Of a stretch of 5,782 bases of DNA, positions 1-5,782 are shown piece after piece. How positions within the stretch are numbered: the first letter of the stretch is position 1; each line of letters opens with the position of its first letter. A program made the position numbers and the translations under genes. Source of the stretch: an uncultured Saprospiraceae bacterium (GTDB lineage Bacteria > Bacteroidota > Bacteroidia > Chitinophagales > Saprospiraceae). Under the pieces are notes generated by a model. The model worked only from the letters and a program-made list of their open reading frames with translations. It did not search any database and was not told where the DNA came from. Location of the stretch: NCBI GenBank assembly GCA_937921525.1, contig CAKZUM010000385.1, positions 1 to 5,782 of the forward strand. The letters are read 5' to 3'.

Positions 1-3000
1 TGATTTCAGGGGAAGTATTGACAGATATTATTCGACTTTTTATTTTAAAGGCGGCAATGGATGTATTTTTTTCAAGCGCACATTTTGGTGGAAAAATTAA
101 AGTATTCGGTGCGCCAATATTAAATGAATAATCAGATGCAGCAGCAATTACTGGTGGGGCTGAGAGTGTTGTATTAATACCCAAATCAACATAAAAGGAG
201 GAAGTAATATCTTCTTCCACTATATTGGTATTCGCCATGACACAGCAATCAATTCCCATAGAATCGGTTTTGATTAAATGGGTTTCTCCGCCATCACCAC
301 CAGGGATTGCGGCGAGATACCCTCCATCTGCAGCCAATAGTATTTTAGTAACGATCAAGTTATAACTAGGAAAACTAGGCAATATTAAATCTAATCCTGT
401 CACCTTTCTTTTCCAATTTAATTGTCCATCAAAGTCAACATTAATCAATTGATAATCGACCGATTCTGGGTAGGCATTAGAGTTTAAAGTAGTAGCGTTA
501 ATGCCTATCATTGTTACGCCATTATTTCCATCTCCAACCATGTCTTGAAAGGAAATCAATTGCCCGTCAAATGCGTCAGGGGTATTATATCTTTTTACCC
601 AAGATACATTACCAAGGGTATTCACTTTAAGTAAAGCACTATTGGCATACTCATCTCCATCTGCTAATACCATATACCCCTCACAATCAGGAATTTCTTT
701 TAATTGCATTCGAGATCTACTGCTTGGAGAAAATTTATAATTAGCCAATCCTTCCTTCCATTCCACTTGTAAATTCTCATCTAGCTTCATCAAAGCAAAG
801 TGCTTAGGATTAGCACCAGATTGTATCCAACCTAATAGGAATCCACCATTAGCTTCTGTTGCAATAAAGTCACCGAAGAAATCATCTCGGCTATTATCCC
901 CCACCCATAATTGATTTTGAACACTTAAATCAGTTGCATCTAATTGAACAACAAATAGGTTTTTTTCAGTTCCATTTTGAATACCACCACCTATTAGATA
1001 GCTCGTATCTGTAGCGATTATTTTATAAGGCATCAACTTGCCATTGGCTGATAATTGCTTGCCTGCACTATTGACAATACTTCCATCCGCACCATCTAAT
1101 TCCACTAATAATAAATTATCATTGGTACTGCCATCTTCTGCCTTTCCCATCACGACTAATATATTCCCATCGTTTTTCTCTGTAGCCGTTAATCTATAAT
1201 TGGGATAGGAAGGACTCGGTAAACCATCGGAAGACCACACTTCGTTTCCTAATGCGTCCACTTTAAAAACCATAGCCGTAAACAAACTAATAAAAACAAA
1301 TCCACCATCGCTAGTTTCAATAATTTCCTGCCCATACGCTCGTCCGCCTCCTGAGTTAGGCCCTGCGACTTGAACAGAAAAACCATTAGAATTGTCCTCG
1401 ACTACATAAAGGCGTTTCGTTTCTTCATTGAAACAAGTACCCGCCGTATTGGATAAAGTATAAGTGACTTCATAAATACCGGGAGTAGAAAAAGTATGGC
1501 TTAAATCTTTACTCGTGCCAATTACTTGACCATCTATTTTCCATTCATAATCTGACCCATCAACCGTACCAATAAAGTCTGCCGTTGCACCTGTATTTAT
1601 GATGTTAGGATTTTCAAAAGTCACTTGACTGATGCAAGGGGTGATTTCAAATAATTCACTTAAACCCAACAAATCACTATTTCTAATTCGACCAATCGAA
1701 GGGTCTCCGTCATCGGTTACTCTAATTCTGACAGTACCGCTATAATCATTAGGTACCGCCCAATCATACGTACCTGTATTAGCGATATTATCTGCAATAA
1801 AATTCCAAATTGGATGATCTCCTTCCTCTGTGGTATATTCAATTCGTACTTTAGAGGTAGGCGTTACTAAAGGACTATTCCAAACAACTTCATAACTAGA
1901 TCCAGCAGTAACCATTTCATCTAATACTGGATTATTAATTTCAATAGTAGGGCCACAACCTGTGCCAATTCCGACTGCACACCAAGCTTCTTGGACGGCA
2001 TTATAAATAGTTATATCATCAGCATATAAATCTAAAGCAGCATCTAGTGAACCATCCTTAGCATCCAAATAGGTACTATTTGAAGTGATGTAAGTCGTTA
2101 AATTATGATACACAATATTCGTAGCTATCTCTATCCCTATCGGAGCAATAGAATATTCATATCCAAATTCGTTCGTCCCACTACCCCCTTCACATAGCAA
2201 ATAAAACCAATGATTTTGAACACTACTATTGGTATGCACCCCACCATTATCGCCTACTACATCATACCAGTATTGGCCAAGATATGCCCTAGGATGTGCC
2301 AAGGTATGTGGATCCGCCATATCTCGAAGACCTAAACCATTTGCCAAGTCAAAATCTTCTCCTACATTCCAGTTAGCTTCTTCGGGTACGCCTAGTGCAT
2401 CGTACACATAAAACTCTACGACACTTCCAAAAATATCACTAAAAGATTCGTTCAAAGCACCCGATTCGTCTAAATAGGTAAGTCCTCCCTCGACACTAGT
2501 TTCCGTTACGCCATGTGCGATTTCATGCGCAATAATATCCAAGGAGGTAAAAGATCCAAACTGAGTGCCATCTCCATTTCCATAAGTCATCTTCACGCCA
2601 TCCCAAAAGGCATTTGGATAATTCTGACCATAGTTGACGATATTAATGATTGGACTTCCCTCTCCATCGTAACTATTTCTGCCGTGTTCTTGTAAAAAAT
2701 ATTTGTAAACTTGTTCCGCTCCCCAATGAGCACTAATGGCGATAGGAAGGGTATCCCAAAAATTATCTTCATCGTAGTAGTCTGTCAGATTACTATAGTT
2801 CCATTGATTATTAGCACTCTGCGTACGAATGTCTATTTCAGGGCTTGTATAATTAAGACTATAATTACTTCCATCAAAGTCGGTGGATATATCTACTATT
2901 CCATTATTAAAATCAATATATCTTGCAATACCTGTACCTGAAGCTGGAGAGAAATTGGCTAGTGTATTTTTGGCCTCCTTACAAGCCTCATTTGGAGCAT

Positions 3001-3724
3001 GATTGTGTCCAGAACAATTGGCATTGATTAAATCTATCGTTTTGATTAGTTGCCCTGTTTTAGCACTGATAAAATAGTTTTTTCTAGTAGCTGGGTCGAG
3101 CGAATAAATATCAAATTTATAAACGAGTACTAATTCTTGCCCTTGCTCAGGAGCTAACCAAACTAATTCTCCAGTTGGATAAAAAGTAGCAGTTGGATCA
3201 TGGAGTGCCTCTTGAAGGTTTTGTTCTAAAGCAGGAATTTCCCAAGCATATTCTTCGGCGTTTGCAATTTCTAGTGCGATGTCTCTAGCTTGATCTGCAT
3301 TTAAGACAGGAGTAGCATCTTCGTTTTCGTTGGTTTTAGCGAATTGTCCTTGTGCTAAAACTACGTAGTCCTCTTGTTCATGAAGTATCCAATGATGATT
3401 TTCTATAGGGAGGTCTAGATAAGTTTGTTCAAAAATATATCGTGTTTTATTTTTTTTACCTTTTTTGGTTTGTTTTAATTTGAAAACACTTCTTTCTTTT
3501 CCTTTTTTTCCTTCATTTAACAGGGTTAGTAAGTCTTTTTGCTTAAACTTGGCTTCTTTTTGCAGTTTTATATAATTGGGTCTACTGTCTTTGCTAGACC
3601 ATTTGGCTAGGGTTTCGGGTAGGTCTCTGTTTGATTGATTATTTTGAGAGAAGACCAACAGAGGTAGGAGGAAACAGTTAACTAAAAGACAAGCTTTTAA
3701 GGTGTTCAAGTGAGTTTTGGTCAT
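1..3724 (-). CDS. Secreted thermolysin-like (M4) zinc metallopeptidase with Ig-like, PKD and propeller modules; 3' end cut by window edge
   Basis: This is a secreted neutral endopeptidase precursor that probably degrades extracellular protein. The frame is open for 1241 codons and runs off the left edge, so the C-terminus (perhaps a type IX secretion sorting domain) is not visible. Residues 1-26 form a signal peptide (hydrophobic 11-25, likely cleavage after VFS). Residues about 40-235 look like an FTP/PepSY inhibitory propeptide. Residues about 262-590 are the M4 domain: HEIAH at 400-404 (zinc ligands H400 and H404, catalytic E401), third ligand E426 in GALNESFSD, R467, and DNGGVH with H497 matching thermolysin His231. 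The family's catalytic residues all appear present. An Ig-like domain (592-694), a PKD-like domain (697-776) and seven repeats (798-1160) follow. The ATG is well supported: an in-frame TAA lies 48 bases upstream (3773-3775) with no alternative start between, and it places the signal peptide at the N-terminus. No Shine-Dalgarno is visible. M4 assignment is very secure; domain edges are approximate. Confidence 0.96.
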   Translation of the reverse strand, partial: MTKTHLNTLKACLLVNCFLLPLLVFSQNNQSNRDLPETLAKWSSKDSRPNYIKLQKEAKFKQKDLLTLLNEGKKGKERSVFKLKQTKKGKKNKTRYIFEQTYLDLPIENHHWILHEQEDYVVLAQGQFAKTNENEDATPVLNADQARDIALEIANAEEYAWEIPALEQNLQEALHDPTATFYPTGELVWLAPEQGQELVLVYKFDIYSLDPATRKNYFISAKTGQLIKTIDLINANCSGHNHAPNEACKEAKNTLANFSPASGTGIARYIDFNNGIVDISTDFDGSNYSLNYTSPEIDIRTQSANNQWNYSNLTDYYDEDNFWDTLPIAISAHWGAEQVYKYFLQEHGRNSYDGEGSPIINIVNYGQNYPNAFWDGVKMTYGNGDGTQFGSFTSLDIIAHEIAHGVTETSVEGGLTYLDESGALNESFSDIFGSVVEFYVYDALGVPEEANWNVGEDFDLANGLGLRDMADPHTLAHPRAYLGQYWYDVVGDNGGVHTNSSVQNHWFYLLCEGGSGTNEFGYEYSIAPIGIEIATNIVYHNLTTYITSNSTYLDAKDGSLDAALDLYADDITIYNAVQEAWCAVGIGTGCGPTIEINNPVLDEMVTAGSSYEVVWNSPLVTPTSKVRIEYTTEEGDHPIWNFIADNIANTGTYDWAVPNDYSGTVRIRVTDDGDPSIGRIRNSDLLGLSELFEITPCISQVTFENPNIINTGATADFIGTVDGSDYEWKIDGQVIGTSKDLSHTFSTPGIYEVTYTLSNTAGTCFNEETKRLYVVEDNSNGFSVQVAGPNSGGGRAYGQEIIETSDGGFVFISLFTAMVFKVDALGNEVWSSDGLPSPSYPNYRLTATEKNDGNILVVMGKAEDGSTNDNLLLVELDGADGSIVNSAGKQLSANGKLMPYKIIATDTSYLIGGGIQNGTEKNLFVVQLDATDLSVQNQLWVGDNSRDDFFGDFIATEANGGFLLGWIQSGANPKHFALMKLDENLQVEWKEGLANYKFSPSSRSRMQLKEIPDCEGYMVLADGDEYANSALLKVNTLGNVSWVKRYNTPDAFDGQLISFQDMVGDGNNGVTMIGINATTLNSNAYPESVDYQLINVDFDGQLNWKRKVTGLDLILPSFPSYNLIVTKILLAADGGYLAAIPGGDGGETHLIKTDSMGIDCCVMANTNIVEEDITSSFYVDLGINTTLSAPPVIAAASDYSFNIGAPNTLIFPPKCALEKNTSIAAFKIKSRIISVNTSPEI
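245..1333 (-). repeat. Seven tandem protein repeats, probable seven-bladed beta-propeller (residues about 798-1160)
   Basis: Seven units share one pattern: a DGG[F/Y]-type turn and a hydrophobic strand, a variable loop, then a strand of the form LxKxDxxGxxxW. The first strands begin at residues 806, 851, 907, 958, 1014, 1066 and 1132. The second strands begin at 819, 871, 923, 976, 1030, 1091 and 1148. Examples are VFKVDALGNEVW and FALMKLDENLQVEW. Period is about 45-65 residues. Repeat identity is low, so the copies are old and should not recombine readily at DNA level. A seven-bladed propeller is the simplest structural reading. The last unit ends in a Cys-Cys pair (C1160, C1161), after which the chain continues as an unassigned region to the window edge. 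Confidence 0.7.
1397..1636 (-). other. PKD-like module (residues about 697-776)
   Basis: The stretch has PKD-domain hallmarks: ADFIGTVDGSDYEWKIDG, then HTFSTPGIYEVTYTLSN, and a final VV strand. Cysteines 697 and 764 near its ends could pair. PKD domains in secreted peptidases are commonly linked to binding insoluble substrate or to spacing; that role is inferred here. Confidence 0.75.
1643..1951 (-). other. Ig-like module after the protease domain (residues about 592-694)
   Basis: The pattern is that of a small beta-sandwich often found in secreted Bacteroidota proteins: an INNPV opening, TAGSSYEVVW, VRIEYTTEEGD, NTGTYDWAVP, and RIRVTDDGDPSIG near the end. It resembles the Ig-like domain of the GPI-anchored Ser/Thr-rich (Kre9/Knh1-type) family. 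Such modules usually serve as spacers or binding domains rather than enzymes. The family call is by motif memory only. Confidence 0.65.
1955..2941 (-). other. M4 peptidase catalytic domain (residues about 262-590)
   Basis: This part of the protease folds as the thermolysin-type catalytic unit. The zinc site is HEIAH (bases 2513-2527) plus E426. The active-site stretch DNGGVHTNS, with H497 encoded at 2234-2236, follows R467 in LRDMADP, in the same order as in thermolysin. The spacing from the first zinc histidine to the third ligand is 26 residues rather than thermolysin's 24, because of two extra residues after HGVTE. Cysteines 582 and 590 close the domain and may form a disulfide, as may C237 and C248 at the propeptide junction; this is inferred from proximity only. 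The domain ends with VQEAWCAVGIG, matching the usual end of M4 domains. Confidence 0.93.
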
Positions 3725-3738
3725 ATTGTCAACGTTTG

Positions 3739-3857
3739 CTATTCTTGGGAGGAATAGATTTGTGCTAATCGGTTAAAGTCACGTAGATTTGGAGAATAGG
3801 TGAATATTATAATGCTAATGCTTGTATAATTTGTCTACCTTCTATTCTTGAGAATAG
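3739..3857 (-). promoter_or_regulatory. Repeated GAATAG inverted-repeat sites upstream of the protease gene (candidate operators)
   Basis: Site A (3739-3757, CTATTCTTGGGAGGAATAG) is a 6-bp inverted repeat around a 7-base centre. Site B (3842-3857, CTATTCTTGAGAATAG) is a 7-bp inverted repeat around a 2-base centre. Both share CTATTCTTG and GAATAG, and A differs mainly by three extra bases in the middle. A half-site AGAATAG lies between them at 3793-3799. Site A is 15-33 bases upstream of the protease ATG, so it would lie in the leader or overlap the start of transcription. Two near-identical dyads plus a half-site within 120 bp suggest binding by a dimeric regulator. No regulator gene is in view. 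The function is inference. Confidence 0.4.
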
Positions 3858-4149
3858 TTTCCAAACCTTCTGTAAAATACATAAAATTTTGACCTCTTTA
3901 CTTATATATTTAATCATAAGCAAAAAAATAGACAATAAATAATAGTTTTCGTTTACATTATGTTAAATTTCATTGCTTTTTCCTATTAATTGACTGAAAA
4001 TCAATATGTTTCGAGTAATTACAAAAGAAAATAATGTATGTAAATTCATATATATAATCCATTGAAAAAAATCTGTAGTAAGCACCTTATGGAGAGCGAG
4101 AAGTCGTTTTTTGATATGTTTTAATGGAAGAAAGTGACTAACCATAGCC

Positions 4150-4268
4150 GTCATGTTAATGGACGGACTCTTAGTAGCAGACACTTAGAAAGTGGCTGAT
4201 ACTTGGGGCTACGAAAAGGTGTCAGCCATTTTTAAAATGTCTGCCACCAAGAATTCGTCGTTAATGAC
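4150..4268. repeat. Long imperfect palindrome upstream of the helicase gene
   Basis: The core arms 4162-4204 and 4217-4259 pair without gaps around a 12-base loop: 33 Watson-Crick pairs, 5 G-T pairs and 5 mismatches over 43 positions. The best blocks are TGGCTGA/TCAGCCA and GCAGACA/TGTCTGC. With a three-base bulge the match extends outward to GTCAT (4150-4154) and ATGAC (4264-4268). Nine of the ten imperfect positions are transition-type (G-T or A-C). TTAA occurs directly outside on both sides (4156-4159 and 4261-4264). It could be a decayed MITE-like element, a structured RNA, or a regulatory dyad. A terminator is less likely, since no gene reads into it from either side. Confidence 0.75.
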
Positions 4269-4424
4269 TTATTGGGGAAGTATTTCGGTTTTGACTCTTC
4301 GTTCACCTCGTAAACATCTTATTATTTTAGACCATGTCTTGAAATTGTTTAACTTTCCTTTTTAGAGTAGACTCATTGTTAAATAACTCATAGAGTAAAT
4401 TGCCATAGGCCCTAACATAAATAT

Positions 4425-5567
4425 ATGTCATTTTCAGATCTACATTTATCTTCTTCCTTATTGCTTGCCTTGCAGAAAGAGGGGTATACTTTGCCTTATC
4501 CCATACAAAGTGAGGCAATTCCTCCTATTTTAAATGGAAAAGATGTGTTAGGAATCGCCAAAACGGGATCTGGAAAAACGGCAGCCTACGTATTGCCTAT
4601 TTTAGCGAAATTAGAAAAAAGGATAGCATTTACGAATCGAGAGGTACCTGTTTTAGTCCTTGTACCAACCAGAGAATTGGCAATGCAAGTGGCTATGGTT
4701 GTTGGTCAATTTGCCAAGTACCTTAAAACACGAGTTAAAACTTTGGCGGTATACGGCGGCGTCTCGATCAATCCCCAAATGCAGGCTATGAATCAAGTAC
4801 AAATATTGGTGGCTACCCCAGGAAGGTTATTAGACTTAGTGGATAACAATGCAGTAAAGTTATCGAAAGTGGACCTGTTAGTTTTAGATGAGGCAGATAA
4901 AATGCTGAATTTAGGATTTAAAAAAGAAATGGATCACATTATTAGACTGCTACCTACCAACAGGCAAAATCTACTATTTTCTGCCACCTTAAGTGAAGAT
5001 TTGGCAAGTCTGTCAGCCATTTTATTAGACAATGCAGTTACTATAAAGATTGACGCTGCCGAAAACGAACCAAAGCTGATTGACCAAACAGCTTTTTTAG
5101 TTGCTGCGGACCGAAAAGGACCTTTATTGAGGTATTTAATTACGAGTCAAAACATCCACCAAGCTTTAGTTTTTACCTCCTCTACCTACAAAGCGGATAA
5201 TGTGGCGAATAAACTCAGAAAAAATGATATTGAAGCCGCTGCCATACATGGGAAGAAAAGTCAATCGGCACGAACGAAAACACTAAAACAATTCAAATCA
5301 AACAAGCTTAGGGTATTGGTTACGACTGATTTATTGGCACGAGGCATTGATATTGAAGCTTTGCCTTATGTCATCAATTATGAATTGCCTCGATCTCCCA
5401 AAGATTTTATTCATCGGGTGGGACGTACAGGTCGGGCGGGAGAAAAAGGTATGGCAATTTCCTTAGTTACGGAGGATCAATTACATCATTTTAAAGTAAT
5501 TCAAAAGAAGATGGGGCAGTGGACAGAGCTGATTGATAGCTCAGATTTTGATTTGAAGGGGTATTAG
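4425..5567 (+). CDS. DEAD-box ATP-dependent RNA helicase, minimal core (RhlE-like)
   Basis: This cytoplasmic enzyme uses ATP to unwind or remodel short RNA duplexes, as in ribosome assembly or mRNA decay. All core motifs are visible in its 380 residues: upstream F3 and Q motif with G20 and Q28, Walker A AKTGSGKT (45-52), PTRELA (81-86), GG (111-112), TPGR (131-134), DEAD (155-158), SAT (186-188), LVFTSS (248-253), TTDLLARGID (300-309) and HRVGRTGR (330-337). It ends about 40 residues after the last motif, without the basic or RNA-binding tail many DEAD-box proteins carry, so specificity may come from partners. An in-frame TAA at 4413-4415 makes this ATG the first possible start; no Shine-Dalgarno is evident. 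It appears to be monocistronic. RhlE-like is the nearest class by motif style, but the exact subfamily (RhlE, CshA, SrmB) is not settled. Confidence 0.96.
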   Translation: MSFSDLHLSSSLLLALQKEGYTLPYPIQSEAIPPILNGKDVLGIAKTGSGKTAAYVLPILAKLEKRIAFTNREVPVLVLVPTRELAMQVAMVVGQFAKYLKTRVKTLAVYGGVSINPQMQAMNQVQILVATPGRLLDLVDNNAVKLSKVDLLVLDEADKMLNLGFKKEMDHIIRLLPTNRQNLLFSATLSEDLASLSAILLDNAVTIKIDAAENEPKLIDQTAFLVAADRKGPLLRYLITSQNIHQALVFTSSTYKADNVANKLRKNDIEAAAIHGKKSQSARTKTLKQFKSNKLRVLVTTDLLARGIDIEALPYVINYELPRSPKDFIHRVGRTGRAGEKGMAISLVTEDQLHHFKVIQKKMGQWTELIDSSDFDLKGY

Positions 5568-5579
5568 TTTTTACTCTGA

Positions 5580-5595
5580 TGAATAAATGAATAAA
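5580..5595 (+). repeat. Two tandem copies of TGAATAAA
   Basis: Two exact 8-bp copies (5580-5587 and 5588-5595) follow the helicase stop, with TGAT beginning a third. The run puts additional stop codons after the helicase gene. It may be a simple slippage product with no function. Confidence 0.6.
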
Positions 5596-5602
5596 TGATA
5601 AC

Positions 5603-5639
5603 ACGTTTACTAAAATTCAAAGGTTGGTTTAGTAAACGT
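5603..5639 (+). terminator. Perfect 12-bp stem-loop after the helicase gene, possible terminator
   Basis: ACGTTTACTAAA (5603-5614) and TTTAGTAAACGT (5628-5639) are exact reverse complements around a 13-base loop. The hairpin starts 36 bases after the helicase stop, a fitting place for a transcript end. It lacks a T-tract on either strand and is A/T-rich in the stem, so it is not a classic intrinsic terminator. It could instead stabilise the mRNA 3' end or be a protein-binding dyad. Confidence 0.45.
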
Positions 5640-5663
5640 AGATCATACTACTGGACATTTCAA

Positions 5664-5777
5664 AGAACAGAGAAGCGAGAGTAGAGAATAGAGACAGATT
5701 ACGTTTAAAAAAGGACGAAATTTCGTCGTTCTCTGATCGAAATACGTCTCTACTCTCTCTTCTCTGCTCTCTGTTCT
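5664..5777. repeat. Long gapless imperfect palindrome with purine-rich left arm
   Basis: The whole 114-bp segment is symmetric about one centre (between 5720 and 5721). Of 57 pairs, 43 are Watson-Crick and 2 are G-T, with no gap needed. The outer 10 bp pair perfectly (AGAACAGAGA / TCTCTGTTCT), and the centre is a perfect 14-bp palindrome, GACGAAATTTCGTC (5714-5727). Outer arms are almost pure purine on the left and pyrimidine on the right. It has no coding content I can see. A dispersed intergenic palindrome (REP- or MITE-like) is my leading reading. It ends five bases from the window edge, so its right-hand context is unknown. Confidence 0.8.
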
Positions 5778-5782
5778 AAACA

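Larger units (their letters stand above)
3725..4424. other. Intergenic region between divergent protease and helicase genes
   Basis: These 700 bases must contain the promoters for both genes, which point away from each other. The part from about 3860 to 4080 is very A/T-rich and I see no gene in it. I could not find a convincing Bacteroidota promoter (TTTG about 19 bases before TAnnTTTG) for either gene. Apart from the GAATAG sites and the long palindrome, annotated separately, I see nothing else supportable. A minus-strand frame of 73 codons at 3963-4184 begins with GTG inside the palindrome, resembles nothing I recognise, and is not called. Confidence 0.8.

Noticed and set aside
2229..2941. 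Three plus-strand frames of 60-76 codons (2229-2411, 2513-2695, 2711-2941)
   Set aside because: All are antisense to the M4 catalytic domain, whose motifs on the minus strand are unambiguous; they are chance open frames.
3747..3754. GGGAGGAA on the plus strand as a Shine-Dalgarno sequence
   Set aside because: No plus-strand start codon with an open frame follows, and the bases belong to the GAATAG dyad.
3825..3830. TATAAT on the plus strand, and another TATAAT on the minus strand nearby, as sigma70-type -10 boxes
   Set aside because: The region is so A/T-rich that such hexamers are expected, no well-spaced -35 box accompanies them, and Bacteroidota use a different promoter consensus.
3989..4005. 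ATTGA-N7-TCAAT inverted repeat in the intergenic region
   Set aside because: Only five base pairs in A/T-rich DNA; expected by chance.
3963..4184. Minus-strand frame of 73 codons in the intergenic region, starting with GTG
   Set aside because: It starts inside the long palindrome, lies in very A/T-rich DNA, and its product shows no domain or pattern I recognise. There is no ribosome binding site or conserved context to support it.
4092..4309. Possible outer inverted repeat (GAGAGCGAGAAGTC at left, GACTCTTCGTTCACCTC at right) enclosing the upstream palindrome
   Set aside because: The match is short and imperfect, and it needs about 20 unpaired bases on one side; it may be chance, so the element was limited to 4150-4268.
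4376..4403. TTG followed by TAAATTGC as a Bacteroidota-type promoter for the helicase
   Set aside because: The spacing is about 17 rather than 19-21 bases and the second element matches TAnnTTTG only partly; too weak to call.
4327..4518. Minus-strand frame of 63 codons overlapping the helicase start
   Set aside because: It is antisense to the well-supported N-terminus of the helicase and covers its likely promoter region; no recognisable protein features.

Overview
The window is AT-rich bacterial DNA that most resembles a member of the Bacteroidota. Three things point there. The large secreted protease has the family's typical build (signal peptide ending in FSQ, M4 catalytic domain, Ig-like and PKD modules, propeller-type repeats). 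Neither gene has a recognisable Shine-Dalgarno sequence. The intergenic DNA is very A/T-rich. A Saprospirales-type lineage is a guess from the protein architecture, not something the sequence proves.

Layout: (1) 1-3724, minus strand: one uninterrupted reading frame of 1241 codons, open at the left edge, encoding a secreted thermolysin-like (M4) zinc metallopeptidase. Its catalytic domain is followed by an Ig-like module, a PKD-like module and seven repeats that look like a seven-bladed beta-propeller. (2) 3725-4424: a 700-bp intergenic region between two divergent genes. It holds two related GAATAG-type inverted repeats plus a half-site near the protease start, and a long imperfect palindrome (core 4162-4259) near the helicase side. 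(3) 4425-5567, plus strand: a complete, minimal DEAD-box RNA helicase of 380 residues. (4) 5568-5782: a short tandem repeat, a perfect 12-bp stem-loop, and a second long palindrome (5664-5777) with purine-rich and pyrimidine-rich arms.

The two genes are divergently arranged and have no evident functional link: one makes an exported degradative enzyme, the other a cytoplasmic RNA-remodelling enzyme. The non-coding DNA is the less ordinary part. Two unrelated palindromes of about 100-120 bp bracket the helicase gene, and the upstream one lies between divergent promoters, where a simple terminator would have no obvious purpose. No CRISPR array, tRNA, rRNA, transposase gene or defence system was seen.
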